Assembly: GCF_900963305.1 (NCBI RefSeq)
Contig: NW_021780168.1
Location: forward strand, 498,501-562,500
Length of the DNA stretch: 64,000 nt
Direction: 5' to 3'
From: Echeneis naucrates
Lineage: Eukaryota; Chordata; Actinopteri; Carangiformes; Echeneidae
Under the pieces are notes generated by a model. It saw only the letters and a list, made by a program, of their open reading frames with translations, had not been told where the DNA came from and searched no databases. Below are positions 9,065 through 20,614 of the stretch, one piece after another (positions within the stretch are counted from its first letter, which is position 1; each line of letters opens with the position of its first letter). Position numbers and translations under genes: made by a program.

Positions 9065-10461
9065 TGTAACCCTGTTAAAAAAAAGGGTCAATAAATAGTT
9101 TAAATATGTTCATGTTTGATAAATTGTGGTTAAAAGTATTAAGAATAATATTTCATGAAAAAGCTTAAAAGATACAAATGTGCACTTTAACATATTTTGT
9201 TTTATTTTGAAAAGCCACCGGGTTAAGAAAGAAGTACAGATCGTGAAAATTGTAATTCTGGTAATTAATTGGTTAAGAGCTGGCGAAACAGGAAGTGTAT
9301 GTATTGTTGTGTGTGAAAAAAAAAAAAAAAAAAAAAAACTTGACAGTTGCGAGAGGAAGAGCGGGAGACTCGAGGAGGAGAAGCGAGGACTGCTGGCGTT
9401 CAATGTGGCAGAGTGAGCAAATATGCAGAACACGGACATTGTTTGTAAGAATATCAGGAGATAAGCGGACAGTGAATCTCGTAGTGACTGATATTCAGCG
9501 CAACACCGCGTTCCAGTGGAAGGACGAATACTTTGGCAGAGAGTATTCCATGAGGAGCACCGCTAACCGCTAATGCTGCTCGCATTAGCTTAGCTACTTC
9601 ATTCACGTGCAGCTAGACCAGCTACTCGACTACGGGAGAAGTTAGCCTGCTGTGTGCCGGACCTGTTAAGACAGTCAGCGGTGACGTTCTACCGGGAGTG
9701 TGGGAGTCATCTGCAGCCGTCTTGGCAGCAACACGCTGATCCAGACAGGAAGAATAGTCACCATCCGCCCATGCATCAGCAACCCGCTGGTACTGCATAC
9801 GGGACGAGGACGCCATCACTGCAGTGAGTCTCTTGGCTGTTTTATTTCAGCGCTTTAGCGTGAAACAGCCATTGTGTTTCTGGCTACAACGCACACGAGC
9901 ATCGCTTCGGGCCTGCATCGTTAATATCCTTTTTTTCAGTTAGTTATAACTGCCGGCTTTAGGTGTGTTATTAATTTCTTATTAATGAGTGCACTCAAAA
10001 TAAGGTGTTATTTGAATATTTAGAAATCGATAAGTTAAAGGTACAGAAAGGTTTTGAATTGGAGTGTTTATTTTGTGTGTATTTTCATTGTTGAGCGAGC
10101 ATTTGTGTTTATATTTACATCAGTAAATCTTTAAAATTGACCTTTCTTCTGGTTATTTGTGTTTGACATATTATTGTTGTTTACAAAGTGTTAAAAGGGT
10201 ACTTACAGGTGGTGAAGAAAATTTAATTATTTCATTTATCTATAGTTTTGAGTAAAATCATTAAAAATTAGTGTAAATACATTCGATGAGTAGATGAAAG
10301 TGGTTTGTATCATAGTATAAATAGATATTAGTTGGCCAATATTAAATTACAGTATACTTCTCATTTGGTATTAGTTAACCTTAAAGAAAGAGATTTCTAA
10401 ACTGTAAGAACTTGGGAAGCGTACCTCATAAACATAGACAGGCCGTCTAGAGGGCGCTACA
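9065..10461 (+). repeat. 5' LTR of gypsy element
   Basis: 1397 bases beginning TGTAACCC and ending GGGCGCTACA. An AATAAA-like motif lies near the start, and a poly-A stretch is about 23 bases long, versus 21 in the 3' LTR. Open frames inside the LTR appear identically in both LTRs and are not considered genes. Confidence 0.93.
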
Positions 10462-10465
10462 TAAA

Positions 10466-10484
10466 TGGAGGCACCGCTGGGATT
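10466..10484 (+). other. Primer binding site (tRNA-Thr)
   Basis: TGGAGGCACCGCTGGGAT, four bases after the LTR, is complementary to the 3' end of vertebrate tRNA-Thr including CCA. tRNA-Thr copies also occur in this window (7675, 25689, 60373). Confidence 0.85.
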
Positions 10485-10618
10485 GTGGGTTAATTAATGC
10501 TGAAATTGGTGATTAGTGACTGTAAATTTCATAGTGTGTGAACTATTTAACTAAAAAAAAAAAAAAACCCCAAAACAATATATAGTGATATCTAACTAAT
10601 AGCAGCTTAAGTGTCACA

Positions 10619-13600
10619 ATGTACAGGAACAAGCTGAAGAACTGGTGTCGGGGTGAAAACCTGGAGGAGAGCCATGCCTTACTGACCATCGTTCCTGAGA
10701 AAACAGAAACAGCTCACATAGTAGAGACATTGGAAACTGTTAAGTGCCTGGGACGGGTACGAGTGAGAGGAAGAATGTTAAACGAAACTACAAATGAAGT
10801 GCTGGTGCTTTGCGAGTGCAAAGAGGAATTGACTGATGCAGACGTCCCAAGTGAAGTTTTGAGCTCAGATGGACAGACTGCATGGAAAATATTCACGACA
10901 ACTCAGAGCTCAGACCCTGATTTGGATTTTAACCATAAACTGTATGCTCTTCTACAAGCAGAAGGAAAGTCTACAGAGGATGTGCAAGCCTTGTTGACAC
11001 CGCACATACCTTCATCTACAGAAGCCATCCTTCGTGCTGTGGGTGATCTGTTTGATAAAACTGTCAAGCCCTCAGCAGAAAGTGGAGGATACCGCCGCCT
11101 GCGGATCTTTTCCGGTATTGTGCCTATACCAGCAGGAGAGGAACAATTCGACCACTGGTTAGAGCAAGCTTACCTGATGGTTGAAGAGAGTGAGGGCTCT
11201 GCAAAAGATAAGAGGAGAAAGATAATGGAGAGTTTAAAGGGACCAGCTCTGGAAGTGATAAAAGCAGTGCGTCTCTCCAATCCGGACATTGCCCCTGACA
11301 AGTGCTTGGAGGCTCTGGAAAACGCCTTTGGATTAGCAGAATCTGGAGACGATTTGTATTTCACATTCAGAATGCAGCAGCAGCAACCAGGTGAGAAGCT
11401 ATCTGATTTCCTCAGGAGATTAGAACGTTGCCTGTCCAAAGTGGTACAACGAGGTGGTCTCACTCCCCTAGCCATGGATGGTGCACGGCTTGAACAGCTT
11501 CTGAGGGGTGCAGTTAATGCCGATCTGATGTTAATTCAACTGCGACTGAGGGAAAGAAGGGCTAATCCACCAACTTTCTTCGAGCTCCTGAAAGAAATTC
11601 GTACAGAGGAAGAATATGAATCTTCTCGAGCAAAGCTGAACCATTCAGTGTATACAGTTCATGCCAAGCATCAAGAAGAAAACAAACACTCAGAGATACA
11701 GACTTTGAGAGCTGAAATTAAAGAAGTGAAATCAATGTTTGCTGCGCTCTCTACACAGGACAAAGAGACACAAAATGAGAAATTTCCGACTAAAGTGAGA
11801 AATGCCCCAGAGACTAATGCTGATCCAGAAGTGATAGCTCTGAGGAAACAACTGAAACAGTTACAACAAAAGGTGAACTCCAGATTACCTCAACCATCTA
11901 CACCTTCTCCCACAGTGATGACTGTAAACACCCAAAACAGACAAGGGGCTGAGACAGAAGAGCGTTTCTGCTATCGCTGTGGTGAAAATGGACACATGGC
12001 AGGGAAGTGCAGAAACCCTGAGAACCAAAGCAAAGTGATCCAAAGACTCATTCAAGCTCTTAAAAAAGCAAAGACCCATACCTCTCAACCTACTACTGAT
12101 GCCCCCTCACCCACAACTGACTGTACTGTGAGGAGAAGTGTAGTAGATCAGCTTGCCCCAACAGGTATACCAGAGGGTCTAATAGGGCCACCATCTTTGG
12201 AGCCCCTGAAAGTTAATGGACATTTGTGTGATGCATTACTCGACAGTGGCTCAAGAGTTAGCATCATCTTTGAATCCTGGTACAGGAGACATCTTGCTGA
12301 TACTCCTATTCGCCCCGTAAGTGATCTTAACATTTGGGGTTTAAGTGACTCTGATTACCCTTACCTTGGTTACGTAGCAGTGGAACTAGAGTTTCCCAAA
12401 AAGGTAGCGGGTACCCCAACAGCCCTGTCAGCCCTGGCTCTCATTTGCCCCGATCCACCTGGTCCTGATCAGACACCTGTAATTCTCGGGACCAATACCA
12501 AGGCTAACCTATCCAAGCGGCTAGCCCAGCTGCGTGACGATAGAGTTCAAGGTACTGTAGCTCACACCTTTGGCATACAGAACACTTCCCCAGAAACCGT
12601 GAAAGATAAAGCCATAGACTTGTTAAATGAAGAGGATGATGAAATAGGTTGTGTAAAGTTGGAGGGTCGAAGCTCACTTGTCCTACCTGCAGGTAGCAGC
12701 AGTAAAGTAGTCTGCAAACTGGTGCTTAGAAAGTCCCTGCCAGATGACATCTTGATAGTAGAGGCCTCCAGTACAGCTACTCTCCCATCAGGCGTCATGC
12801 TCCAACCTATGGCAATACCTAGTAAGGCTGTGGACATTAACCGGCTGACAGTTGTGGTTCATAATGAATCGCAGAAAGAAGTGACCATTCCTGCCGGTGC
12901 TGTCCTGGGTCACCTGTGTGTAGCTGATGTGGTTACCACAGTGCCGAAACAGAAGCAAGAGACAGAGGATGCTTTTGATGTCAGCATGATCAACTTTGGT
13001 GAGTCACCTGTCCCTGAACCATGGAAAGCAAGTCTCAGACAAAAACTGTCTGAAAGAGCCGATGTATTCTCCCTCCATGAACTGGATGTGGGACTCGCCA
13101 AAGAAGTGGAACACACGATCCGCTTATCTGATTCACGACCCTTTCGTGAACGCTCCAGACGCATCGCCCCAGCGGATATCGACGACGTGAGGCGTCATAT
13201 CCAAAAGTTACTAGCATCAGGCATCATCAAAGAGTCCAGAAGTCCATATGCATCGCCCATAGTGGTTGTGAGGAAAAAGAATGGGGATGTAAGGATGTGC
13301 ATTGACTACCGCACACTCAACAGCCGCACTGTCCCAGACCAATACACTACCCCACGCATCGATGAGGCTCTTGACTGCCTGTCGGGTAGTAAATGGTTCT
13401 CAGTGATTGACTTAAGAAGTGGTTACTATCAAATAACCATGAAAGAAGAGGATAAAGAAAAGACTGCCTTTATCTGCCCTCTCGGGTTCTACCAGTTCGA
13501 GAGGATGCCTCAAGGTATAACTGGAGCTCCTGCAACCTTCCAGCGCCTCATGGAGAGAGCAGTTGGAGACATGAACATGCTCCAAGTAATAGTCTATCTG

Positions 13601-16447
13601 GATGATCTGATCATATTTGGAAAGACTCTGGCAGAACATGAAGAGAGACTATTAAAGGTTCTGGACAGACTCAGAGAGGTAGGCCTCAAGATTTCACTTG
13701 ACAAATGTCAGTTTTGCCAAACAAAGGTCAAGTATGTGGGTCATATTGTGACTGCTGAGGGTGTTGCTGCTGACCCTGCAAAAATCGAAGCTGTGACCAC
13801 TTGGCCTCAACCTTACAATCTCAAGACCCTACGATCCTTTTTGGGTTTTTGTGGTTATTATAGGCGATTTATCCACAACTACTCCTCCATCGTCCGCTCT
13901 TTGACTGACCTGACTAAAGGTTATGGTCCCCCTCAGCGTAGCAAAAAGCCAGTAAAAGGGAAAAGAGATGTTTATTTGGATGAGAAGGAACCGTTTGGAG
14001 ACAGGTGGGACGAGTCATGCACTGAAGCCTTTGAGAAAATCAAACAGTGTTTGACAAATGCCCCTGTGCTCGCCTTTGCAGACCCTGACAAGCCCTACAC
14101 ACTGCATGTCGATGCTAGCCTTACAGGGCTGGGAGCTGTGCTTTATCAGGCATATCCAGAAGGGTTGCGACCAGTGGCGTTCGCAAGCAGAAAACTGAGC
14201 TCGTCAGAGAAAAACTACGCCATCCATCAGTTAGAGTTTCTGTCGCTGAAATGGGCAGTTGTGGAGAAATTTCATGACTATCTCTACGGAGCCCACTTTA
14301 CTGTGCGTACAGATAACAACCCTCTAACTTATGTCCTGACAACAGCAAAGCTCAACGCCACAGGACATCGATGGCTGTCGGACTTGTCAGTGTACGATTT
14401 TGACATTATCTACAGGCCAGGTAGAAATAACATTGATGCTGATCTATTGTCACGCATAGAGGCAAGAGATGAGGAGACGGAATGGCAGAGCATCTCGCAG
14501 GCTGGAGTCAAGTCAATCTGCCAGCGAGTCGGTGTTCTGGGCCCATCGGCAGACTTCCCCAAGTATGCTGAACAGCTTGGAGCTCCACCTGACTGCATTC
14601 CTGATGTGTATGCTTACCCCACACGTCTTCAGCTTACCTCACTGGAACAAATGTCCAAGCAAGACTTGATGGCAGCCCAAACCCAAGACAGCTTGATAGC
14701 ACCCACCATACAAGCTATAAAGTGTGGCAAGTGGAAAGAAAATCCAGAGTTACTCCCTATGAAAAGAGAGATGAGTAAGCTAGTCATGACTGACGGGTTA
14801 CTACATCGAGTGAGCACATGCCACACAGGAAAAAAGACACAGCAGCTAGTGCTACCTGCCAAGTTCAAAGCAGTAGTACTCAAAGCCATGCACGATGACC
14901 TTGGTCATTTAGGAGTGGACAGAGTCACTGACATGATCAGGAGCCGATTCTTCTGGCCAAAGATGTCAGTTGATGTAGAGCAATATGTGAAAAACTGCGG
15001 AGAGTGTGTGCTCAGGAAGACTCCGTGTCAAAGAGCTGCACCGTTACATCAGATAGTGAGCTCTGGACCAATGGACCTCGTCTGTATTGACTTCCTGTCT
15101 ATGGAACCAGATTCAAGAGGAGTGAGTAATGTGCTTGTCATAACTGACCATTTTACGAGATACGCCCAAGCTTTCCCCACTCTCAATCAAAAAGCTCTCA
15201 CCGTGGCGAAAGTCTTAGTGGAAAAGTACTTTGTACATTATGGCTTGCCATCTCGTATTCACTCTGATCAAGGCAGAGACTTTGAGTCTCGACTCATTAA
15301 AGAGCTGCTAAAGATACTGGGAATACAGAAGTCAAGGACCACCCCTTACCACCCCCAGGGTGATCCCCAACCTGAACGTTTCAACAGAACTCTGTTGTCC
15401 ATGTTGGCCACACTCAACCAAGAGAAGAAGCGGCAATGGAGTCAGCATGTTGTGCACCTGGTGCATGCATACAATAGCACCAAGTGTGATGCCACGGGAT
15501 ACTCTCCATATATGCTGATGTTTGGCCGGGAGGCCCGACTCCCACTGGATGTATGCTTTGGGACATGCCCAGATGGCAAAGCTGAACAACCACATTCTGC
15601 ATATGTTGCCAAACTGAAAGAAGATTTGCAGACAGCCTATAACTTGGCCACAGAGGTCTCTAACAAGAGACACCAGCAAAATAAAAAGGCATACGACAAG
15701 AGACTTAGGTTCCACAAACTAGAACCTGGCGACAGAGTATTGCTGAAAAACCTTGGATTGAAGGGAAAACACAAACTGGAAAATCGCTGGTACAATGTCC
15801 CTTATCTTGTAGTGGACAAGTTGCCAAACTTGCCTGTTTACAGAGTAAAGCCACTAAATGTCAAAGGGAAGGCCAAAACATTGCACAGAGATAATCTCCT
15901 TCCTATAGGAGATAGAGTGAGGATACCAGTGCAAGAGGAAATGGAGAATGTTCCAAGGAGACCTGTGACTCGAAGTCGTGTTCCCATCCGACACCAAAGA
16001 AACTCCACAAATCACACTGTACAAAGAGAAAGTAATACCTTGAGTGATTCTTCGGATCTGGAGTGTGAATGGCCGACCAAACCTTACAGGGAGTTAATGG
16101 GAAATCTCATCCGAAGGAGAGAAAGATATAGTGCTGGAGGATCAGAGCAGTTGGAAGTCCTCAGTCCTTCAGAAGAAAGTCACTCAGAGAGAGACCACAC
16201 CCCTGTAGAGCATGTTCGAGATGTTCCTCAAGAAACCGACTCTGAGTCAGGACCACTCTCCAGTGAAGAAGAACAAGAAGAACTACCCTCGAGCTGTTCT
16301 AATGTACATGTGACACCAAAGCCAAGTAGGCCAAAAAGATCATTGAAACCAGTTGTAAGACTTACTTATGATGAGCCAGGAAAGGCTAAAGATCAACCCA
16401 TTACTATTGTACATAGAGGGGTTACTATAAAAATTGGTAAGCACTAA
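10619..16447 (+). CDS. Gag-Pol polyprotein of gypsy element
   Basis: A single frame of 1942 codons. Residues ~1-100: PNMA-like N-terminal domain (NWCRG, then GRVRVRGRM). ~150-400: Gag capsid region. ~450-465: CCHC zinc knuckle ([14 protein letters not shown]). ~540: aspartic protease motif LLDSGS. ~850-1060: reverse transcriptase with YLDD near residue 992. ~1150-1290: RNase H. ~1415-1465: H2C2 integrase zinc finger. ~1485-1590: integrase core with D, D and E residues. ~1700-1760: integrase C-terminal domain. The acidic C-terminal tail shows no chromodomain. Gag and Pol share one frame, so no frameshift is needed between them. The frame looks whole. Confidence 0.93.
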   Translation: MYRNKLKNWCRGENLEESHALLTIVPEKTETAHIVETLETVKCLGRVRVRGRMLNETTNEVLVLCECKEELTDADVPSEVLSSDGQTAWKIFTTTQSSDPDLDFNHKLYALLQAEGKSTEDVQALLTPHIPSSTEAILRAVGDLFDKTVKPSAESGGYRRLRIFSGIVPIPAGEEQFDHWLEQAYLMVEESEGSAKDKRRKIMESLKGPALEVIKAVRLSNPDIAPDKCLEALENAFGLAESGDDLYFTFRMQQQQPGEKLSDFLRRLERCLSKVVQRGGLTPLAMDGARLEQLLRGAVNADLMLIQLRLRERRANPPTFFELLKEIRTEEEYESSRAKLNHSVYTVHAKHQEENKHSEIQTLRAEIKEVKSMFAALSTQDKETQNEKFPTKVRNAPETNADPEVIALRKQLKQLQQKVNSRLPQPSTPSPTVMTVNTQNRQGAETEERFCYRCGENGHMAGKCRNPENQSKVIQRLIQALKKAKTHTSQPTTDAPSPTTDCTVRRSVVDQLAPTGIPEGLIGPPSLEPLKVNGHLCDALLDSGSRVSIIFESWYRRHLADTPIRPVSDLNIWGLSDSDYPYLGYVAVELEFPKKVAGTPTALSALALICPDPPGPDQTPVILGTNTKANLSKRLAQLRDDRVQGTVAHTFGIQNTSPETVKDKAIDLLNEEDDEIGCVKLEGRSSLVLPAGSSSKVVCKLVLRKSLPDDILIVEASSTATLPSGVMLQPMAIPSKAVDINRLTVVVHNESQKEVTIPAGAVLGHLCVADVVTTVPKQKQETEDAFDVSMINFGESPVPEPWKASLRQKLSERADVFSLHELDVGLAKEVEHTIRLSDSRPFRERSRRIAPADIDDVRRHIQKLLASGIIKESRSPYASPIVVVRKKNGDVRMCIDYRTLNSRTVPDQYTTPRIDEALDCLSGSKWFSVIDLRSGYYQITMKEEDKEKTAFICPLGFYQFERMPQGITGAPATFQRLMERAVGDMNMLQVIVYLDDLIIFGKTLAEHEERLLKVLDRLREVGLKISLDKCQFCQTKVKYVGHIVTAEGVAADPAKIEAVTTWPQPYNLKTLRSFLGFCGYYRRFIHNYSSIVRSLTDLTKGYGPPQRSKKPVKGKRDVYLDEKEPFGDRWDESCTEAFEKIKQCLTNAPVLAFADPDKPYTLHVDASLTGLGAVLYQAYPEGLRPVAFASRKLSSSEKNYAIHQLEFLSLKWAVVEKFHDYLYGAHFTVRTDNNPLTYVLTTAKLNATGHRWLSDLSVYDFDIIYRPGRNNIDADLLSRIEARDEETEWQSISQAGVKSICQRVGVLGPSADFPKYAEQLGAPPDCIPDVYAYPTRLQLTSLEQMSKQDLMAAQTQDSLIAPTIQAIKCGKWKENPELLPMKREMSKLVMTDGLLHRVSTCHTGKKTQQLVLPAKFKAVVLKAMHDDLGHLGVDRVTDMIRSRFFWPKMSVDVEQYVKNCGECVLRKTPCQRAAPLHQIVSSGPMDLVCIDFLSMEPDSRGVSNVLVITDHFTRYAQAFPTLNQKALTVAKVLVEKYFVHYGLPSRIHSDQGRDFESRLIKELLKILGIQKSRTTPYHPQGDPQPERFNRTLLSMLATLNQEKKRQWSQHVVHLVHAYNSTKCDATGYSPYMLMFGREARLPLDVCFGTCPDGKAEQPHSAYVAKLKEDLQTAYNLATEVSNKRHQQNKKAYDKRLRFHKLEPGDRVLLKNLGLKGKHKLENRWYNVPYLVVDKLPNLPVYRVKPLNVKGKAKTLHRDNLLPIGDRVRIPVQEEMENVPRRPVTRSRVPIRHQRNSTNHTVQRESNTLSDSSDLECEWPTKPYRELMGNLIRRRERYSAGGSEQLEVLSPSEESHSERDHTPVEHVRDVPQETDSESGPLSSEEEQEELPSSCSNVHVTPKPSRPKRSLKPVVRLTYDEPGKAKDQPITIVHRGVTIKIGKH

Positions 16448-16531
16448 GCTGGGTCTACATAAATTCATCCTTGATACTTTGTGTATAAACTTAAGTTAAG
16501 TTTTGTAATCTGATGAGGACATCAGACGTTT

Positions 16532-16544
16532 AAAGGGGGGAGGG
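16532..16544 (+). other. Polypurine tract
   Basis: AAAGGGGGGAGGG lies directly before the 3' LTR, the usual plus-strand primer position. Confidence 0.88.
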
Positions 16545-17939
16545 TGTAACCCTGTTAAAAAAAAGGGTCAATAAATAGTTTAAATATGTTCATGTTTGAT
16601 AAATTGTGGTTAAAAGTATTAAGAATAATATTTCATGAAAAAGCTTAAAAGATACAAATGTGCACTTTAACATATTTTGTTTTATTTTGAAAAGCCACCG
16701 GGCTAAGAAAGAAGTACAGATCGTGAAAATTGTAATTCTGGTAATTAATTGGTTAAGAGCTGGCGAAACAGGAAGTGTATGTATTGTTGTGTGTGAAAAA
16801 AAAAAAAAAAAAAAAACTTGACAGTTGCGAGAGGAAGAGCGGGAGACTCGAGGAGGAGAAGCGAGGACTGCTGGCGTTCAATGTGGCAGAGTGAGCAAAT
16901 ATGCAGAACACGGACATTGTTTGTAAGAATATCAGGAGATAAGCGGACAGTGAATCTCGTAGTGACTGATATTCAGCGCAACACCGCGTTCCAGTGGAAG
17001 GACGAATACTTTGGCAGAGAGTATTCCATGAGGAGCACCGCTAACCGCTAATGCTGCTCGCATTAGCTTAGCTACTTCATTCACGTGCAGCTAGACCAGC
17101 TACTCGACTACGGGAGAAGTTAGCCTGCTGTGTGCCGGACCTGTTAAGACAGTCAGCGGTGACGTTCTACCGGGAGTGTGGGAGTCATCTGCAGCCGTCT
17201 TGGCAGCAACACGCTGATCCAGACAGGAAGAATAGTCACCATCCGCCCATGCATCAGCAACCCGCTGGTACTGCATACGGGACGAGGACGCCATCACTGC
17301 AGTGAGTCTCTTGGCTGTTTTATTTCAGCGCTTTAGCGTGAAACAGCCATTGTGTTTCTGGCTACAACGCACACGAGCATCGCTTCGGGCCTGCATCGTT
17401 AATATCCTTTTTTTCAGTTAGTTATAACTGCCGGCTTTAGGTGTGTTATTAATTTCTTATTAATGAGTGCACTCAAAATAAGGTGTTATTTGAATATTTA
17501 GAAATTGATAAGTTAAAGGTACAGAAAGGTTTTGAATTGGAGTGTTTATTTTGTGTGTATTTTCATTGTTGAGCGAGCATTTGTGTTTATATTTACATCA
17601 GTAAATCTTTAAAATTGACCTTTCTTCTGGTTATTTGTGTTTGACATATTATTGTTGTTTACAAAGTGTTAAAAGGGTACTTACAGGTGGTGAAGAAAAT
17701 TTAATTATTTCATTTATCTATAGTTTTGAGTAAAATCATTAAAAATTAGTGTAAATACATTCGATGAGTAGATGAAAGTGGTTTGTATCATAGTATAAAT
17801 AGATATTAGTTGGCCAATATTAAATTACAGTATACTTCTCATTTGGTATTAGTTAACCTTAAAGAAAGAGATTTCTAAACTGTAAGAACTTGGGAAGCGT
17901 ACCTCATAAACATAGACAGGCCGTCTAGAGGGCGCTACA
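16545..17939 (+). repeat. 3' LTR of gypsy element
   Basis: 1395 bases, nearly identical to the 5' LTR. It ends GGGCGCTACA, followed by the TGTG target duplication. Confidence 0.93.
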
Positions 17940-18092
17940 TGTGAAACAGAAAAGTTAATGCTAGCTTTGACAGGACAGTGGTAGGACGGGTATCAAGGAT
18001 ATTAAGAGAATGTTCAAGAAGGACCTAAAGTCAGACATTTATTCTGCCTAGAGCAGCAGGCTGCAACATGGATAGCCTCAAGTGAGCTAAAC

Positions 18093-18174
18093 ACCGGAGG
18101 ACAGGATTCAAACCCACGCATGCAGAGCACAACAGATTAGTAGTCCATCACCTTAAGCACTCAGCCATCTCATC
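18093..18174 (-). pseudogene. tRNA-Ser, GCT-type body with ACT anticodon
   Basis: D-arm, long variable arm (GTTGTGCTCTGCATGCGTGGG) and T-arm GGGTTTGAATCC match Ser(GCT). The anticodon position reads ACT. Acceptor pairing is weak. Confidence 0.65.
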
Positions 18175-18441
18175 ATCATCATCTTGATTGGACTTTCGTG
18201 ATGAAGGTCTACCACTGATCTACATCCTCTTTGGACCTTTACCTAACCACAGAGGCTCTGAGCTACTGCAGCAGGTGAAAAGAGAAACTGTGTGATGAAG
18301 CCTCCTCTCTGCTCAGGGTTGGACCATGAACCTCTGTTTTGGGTGGTGGTTGGCTGTTTCTCACTCATCTGATCAGAGAACTCACCGTCATGACTCTTAC
18401 CAGTTTGTCTCCTATGAAAAGGCTCTCACCAATTTGGATTG
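18175..18441. repeat. Spacer with 'GGTCCAAAGAGGATGTAG' repeat
   Basis: Positions 18205-18330 recur at 19770-19880, 57280-57330 and 61780-61880, and inverted near 3920-3960. The core reads, inverted, as a tRNA-Ala 5' arm (GATGTAGCTCAGTGGTAG) fused to unrelated sequence. Confidence 0.6.
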
Positions 18442-18498
18442 AGGATTTCAGCTGTAAGCCTCTACAGTCCTCCACTCTACCAACTGAGCTATTGAAGG
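18442..18498 (-). pseudogene. tRNA-Tyr(GTA) 5' half with intron
   Basis: Minus strand reads CCTTCAATAGCTCAGTTGG, then GGACTGTAG with anticodon GTA, an intron-like stretch and ATCCT. The T-arm is missing here but present on the opposite strand at 18720-18750. The pair looks like one intron-containing tRNA-Tyr cut by an inversion. Confidence 0.75.
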
Positions 18499-18719
18499 AA
18501 GCCGTTAGCATGTTTGTCTTCTTGTCACCTTTGACTAATATTTACAGATTTGACATTACTTCACAAATCCAGCCACGTCTGAGTTTCCACAACTAGTTTC
18601 ATTATAAATTCTGATGGCCACCAAAACAAAAATCGCAGATTCAAATTAAATCAGATTTATTCATATATTACAAAATCATAACATTCATAAATTCATAACA
18701 TTCAAAATTCATATATCCT

Positions 18720-18750
18720 TAGGTCGCTGGTTCAAATCCGGCTCGAAAGG
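18720..18750 (+). pseudogene. tRNA-Tyr 3' half
   Basis: TAGGTCGCTGGTTCAAATCC followed by GGCTCGAAAGG is the variable loop, T-arm and 3' acceptor of tRNA-Tyr. It is preceded by ATCCT at 18715-18719, the same five bases that end the 5' half. Confidence 0.75.
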
Positions 18751-18873
18751 GGCCATTTTTTTCATCGGCCTCATCCAGCACAGTGATGAGTCTGCCTACA
18801 GACAGGAAGTGTGAGTGTTGAGAGATCAGAGTGTTGCACAAGATAAGCACTTCCTGTGCTTCATTATCAATGC

Positions 18874-18910
18874 TGAAGATGGCAGGGATTGAACCCGGGG
18901 CCTCATACAT
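18874..18910 (-). pseudogene. tRNA-Ala 3' half
   Basis: Minus strand reads ATGTATGAGGCCCCGGGTTC then AATCCCTGCCATCTTC, the 3' half of the second Ala family. Related halves with similar flanks occur at 42414 and 58846. Confidence 0.6.
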
Positions 18911-19028
18911 TTTGGAATACATTTTCAGTGCATATTTGTATTTTCACTGCAGCGTGCTGTATTTTCCAAAAAGTACAAACAGCTGTTTGTTCTGCGTACT
19001 TAATAATAAGCCTAAAAACCTCTAAATA

Positions 19029-19096
19029 GGCCAGTTAGCTCATCTGAGTGTGGTGCTAATAATACCAAGGTCATGGGTTCAATGCCACACTCAAAA
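19029..19096 (+). pseudogene. tRNA-Ile(AAT), degenerate
   Basis: GGCCAGTTAGCTCATCTGAG, anticodon AAT and AAGGTCATGGGTTCAA match tRNA-Ile. The D-loop is shortened and the 3' acceptor is gone. The better copy is at 43999. Confidence 0.7.
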
Positions 19097-19257
19097 GTTT
19101 AACCCATGTAGCAGCCGGTGTTTGCTCATGATGACACCATGCAGGGCTTTAATGATTACTTTGTTTATGTGTGGGTGTTTTTGAATGTCAGATCTTTGTA
19201 GTCAGCGTTTACTTGTGTCACTCTGGTAAATGAGCTATTCTAGAAAAAACACACTTT

Positions 19258-19329
19258 CTCCCCGTCGGGGAATCGAACCCCGGTGTTCCACGTGACAGGC
19301 GGAGATACTGTCCACTATACTAACGAGGA
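19258..19329 (-). tRNA. tRNA-Asp(GTC)
   Basis: 72 bases: TCCTCGTTAGTATAGTGG, anticodon GTC, T-arm CGGGGTTCGATTCCCCG and 3' GACGGGGAG. The acceptor pairs well. A six-T run lies about 9 bases downstream on the minus strand. The anticodon stem has a few mismatches. Confidence 0.83.
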
Positions 19330-19394
19330 GCTGCAAAGACAAACCTCACGTGATGCGTGATTTCACTTCCCCTGTGGAAAAACAACATGACAAT

Positions 19395-19453
19395 GGGCTC
19401 GCCCGGGACCTCTCGCACCCGAAGTGAGAATCACACCCCTAGACCAACGAGCC
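19395..19453 (-). pseudogene. tRNA-Pro(CGG), T-arm deleted
   Basis: 5' GGCTCGTTGGTCTAGGGG and anticodon CGG are intact and both acceptor strands are canonical. About 13 bases of the T-arm are missing, removing the B-box. Confidence 0.75.
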
Positions 19454-19580
19454 TTTTATAGCAGGATATTTATTGCATTTAAAATGTAGTCAAATGTTCT
19501 GAGGGGGAGAACTTTTCAGTCATCAAAAAAATCTCACACAGAGCATTGATCATATACTACAACATTGAGTGTGCACCAGC

Positions 19581-19650
19581 TCCCTGGTGGTCTAGTGGCT
19601 AGGATTGGACTATTTTTTACTAGTTTTGGACTGCTCGGCCACTCTACCAC
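19581..19650. pseudogene. Fused tRNA-Glu and tRNA-Leu 5' fragments
   Basis: Plus strand 19581-19607 reads TCCCTGGTGGTCTAGTGGCT, the 5' end of tRNA-Glu. About 20 bases later, 19628-19650 read on the minus strand are the 5' end of Leu(AAG). Neither has an anticodon arm. Confidence 0.5.
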
Positions 19651-20370
19651 CTTCACAGAAGGAATGACACCCATGTGACATTATGAGAAACCTCAAAGGT
19701 TTGGAGGAGAGAAGAGTATGTGGCCATGACTGTCCTGTGAGCTTAATTCACAATATGGCATGTCCTCTACCACTGAGCTACATCCTCTTTGGACCTTTAC
19801 TGAACCACAGAGGGTCTAAGCTACTGCAGCAGGTGAAAAGAGAAACTGTTTCATGAAGCCTCCTCTCTGCTCAGGGTTGGATTGTGAGCATATCTTTTGG
19901 GTGGAGTGTTATTGTAGTCAGTCTCCCACTAATTCAGAAGACAGAAGTTTTTTTCTTGCCCCCCAATCCAATGTAAAATTTAAGGGAAATAGTCAGTTTA
20001 GTTTGTGCTGCTATGGTTCTTCAGTTACTAAAGCATATTTTTTACGTCATTCCGGAGTTCACCCAGCCCCTCATCCACTCCGAATGGACGCGAAACGGTA
20101 CCGTTCATTTGTTCATTTGATGAAATGAGTTCATCCTCTCATCTGAACTTTATCAAGGGAGATGAAAATAAACGAATCACAATTGATTTTACTTAAATTT
20201 AACACCACTTATTTGTCCAATAACAGCTAATTTGTGTTTCACTTCATTCATACGCGAGACGAGTCATGTGCGTCTTTGTGCGCATGCGCTCATCCATCCG
20301 AATCAAACGCGAGAGTGACGTATGTCGTGGTCGCATGGGAGAGCGATGAAAGACAGGAAATGGCTTTGCT
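19651..20370. other. Spacer with CpG-rich stretch
   Basis: Positions 19770-19880 belong to the repeat also at 18205. Positions 20035-20345 are richer in CpG and unlike the neighbours; no gene was recognised. Positions 20335-20385 recur inverted at 37285-37340. Confidence 0.45.
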
Positions 20371-20423
20371 CTCCAGTGACATCCTACTGGATAAGGTACT
20401 GGCCTCCTAAGCCAGAGGTTAAC
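20371..20423 (+). pseudogene. tRNA-Arg(CCT) 5' two-thirds
   Basis: CTGGATAAGGTACTGGCC followed by TCCTAAGCCAG matches the D and anticodon arms of Arg(CCT). The T-arm is absent. Confidence 0.6.
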
Positions 20424-20533
20424 TGAGCAAAGTCCAACTGCACTCAGCTGTCATGCTGTGCAAGTTACAGAGATTCTCCAACATACTCTGTAGCTCCCCA
20501 TCTAGAGGACTTGCTCCATGAAAGCAAGCAACC

Positions 20534-20614
20534 GTTATTGGCAGGATTTGAACCTGCGCAGGGAAACCGCAATGGATTTCTAGTCCATCCCCTTAACCAC
20601 TCGGCCACAACAAC
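20534..20614 (-). tRNA. tRNA-Ser(AGA)
   Basis: GTTGTTGTGGCCGAGTGG start, AGA anticodon, long variable arm and T-arm GGTTCAAATCC. The last acceptor bases (AATAAC) are mutated against GTTGTTG and one variable-arm base is changed. Possibly inactive. Confidence 0.78.

Larger units (their letters stand above)
9065..17939 (+). mobile_element. Ty3/gypsy LTR retrotransposon, PNMA-related type
   Basis: Complete-looking LTR element of 8.9 kb. Parts in order: 5' LTR, tRNA-Thr-type primer binding site, one long gag-pol frame, polypurine tract, 3' LTR. It is flanked by a 4-base target duplication TGTG at 9061-9064 and 17940-17943. The two LTRs differ by two substitutions and a poly-A length change over about 1.4 kb, so insertion is very recent. 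No break in the long frame is seen. The Gag start resembles the N-terminal domain of mammalian PNMA proteins, known to derive from a fish-type gypsy lineage (Gypsy-12_DR-like). Family placement is by recognition, not by search. Confidence 0.93.

Noticed and set aside
9180-17297. Short open frames in the LTRs
   Set aside because: They occur identically in both LTRs and lie in regulatory sequence or opposite the gag-pol frame.
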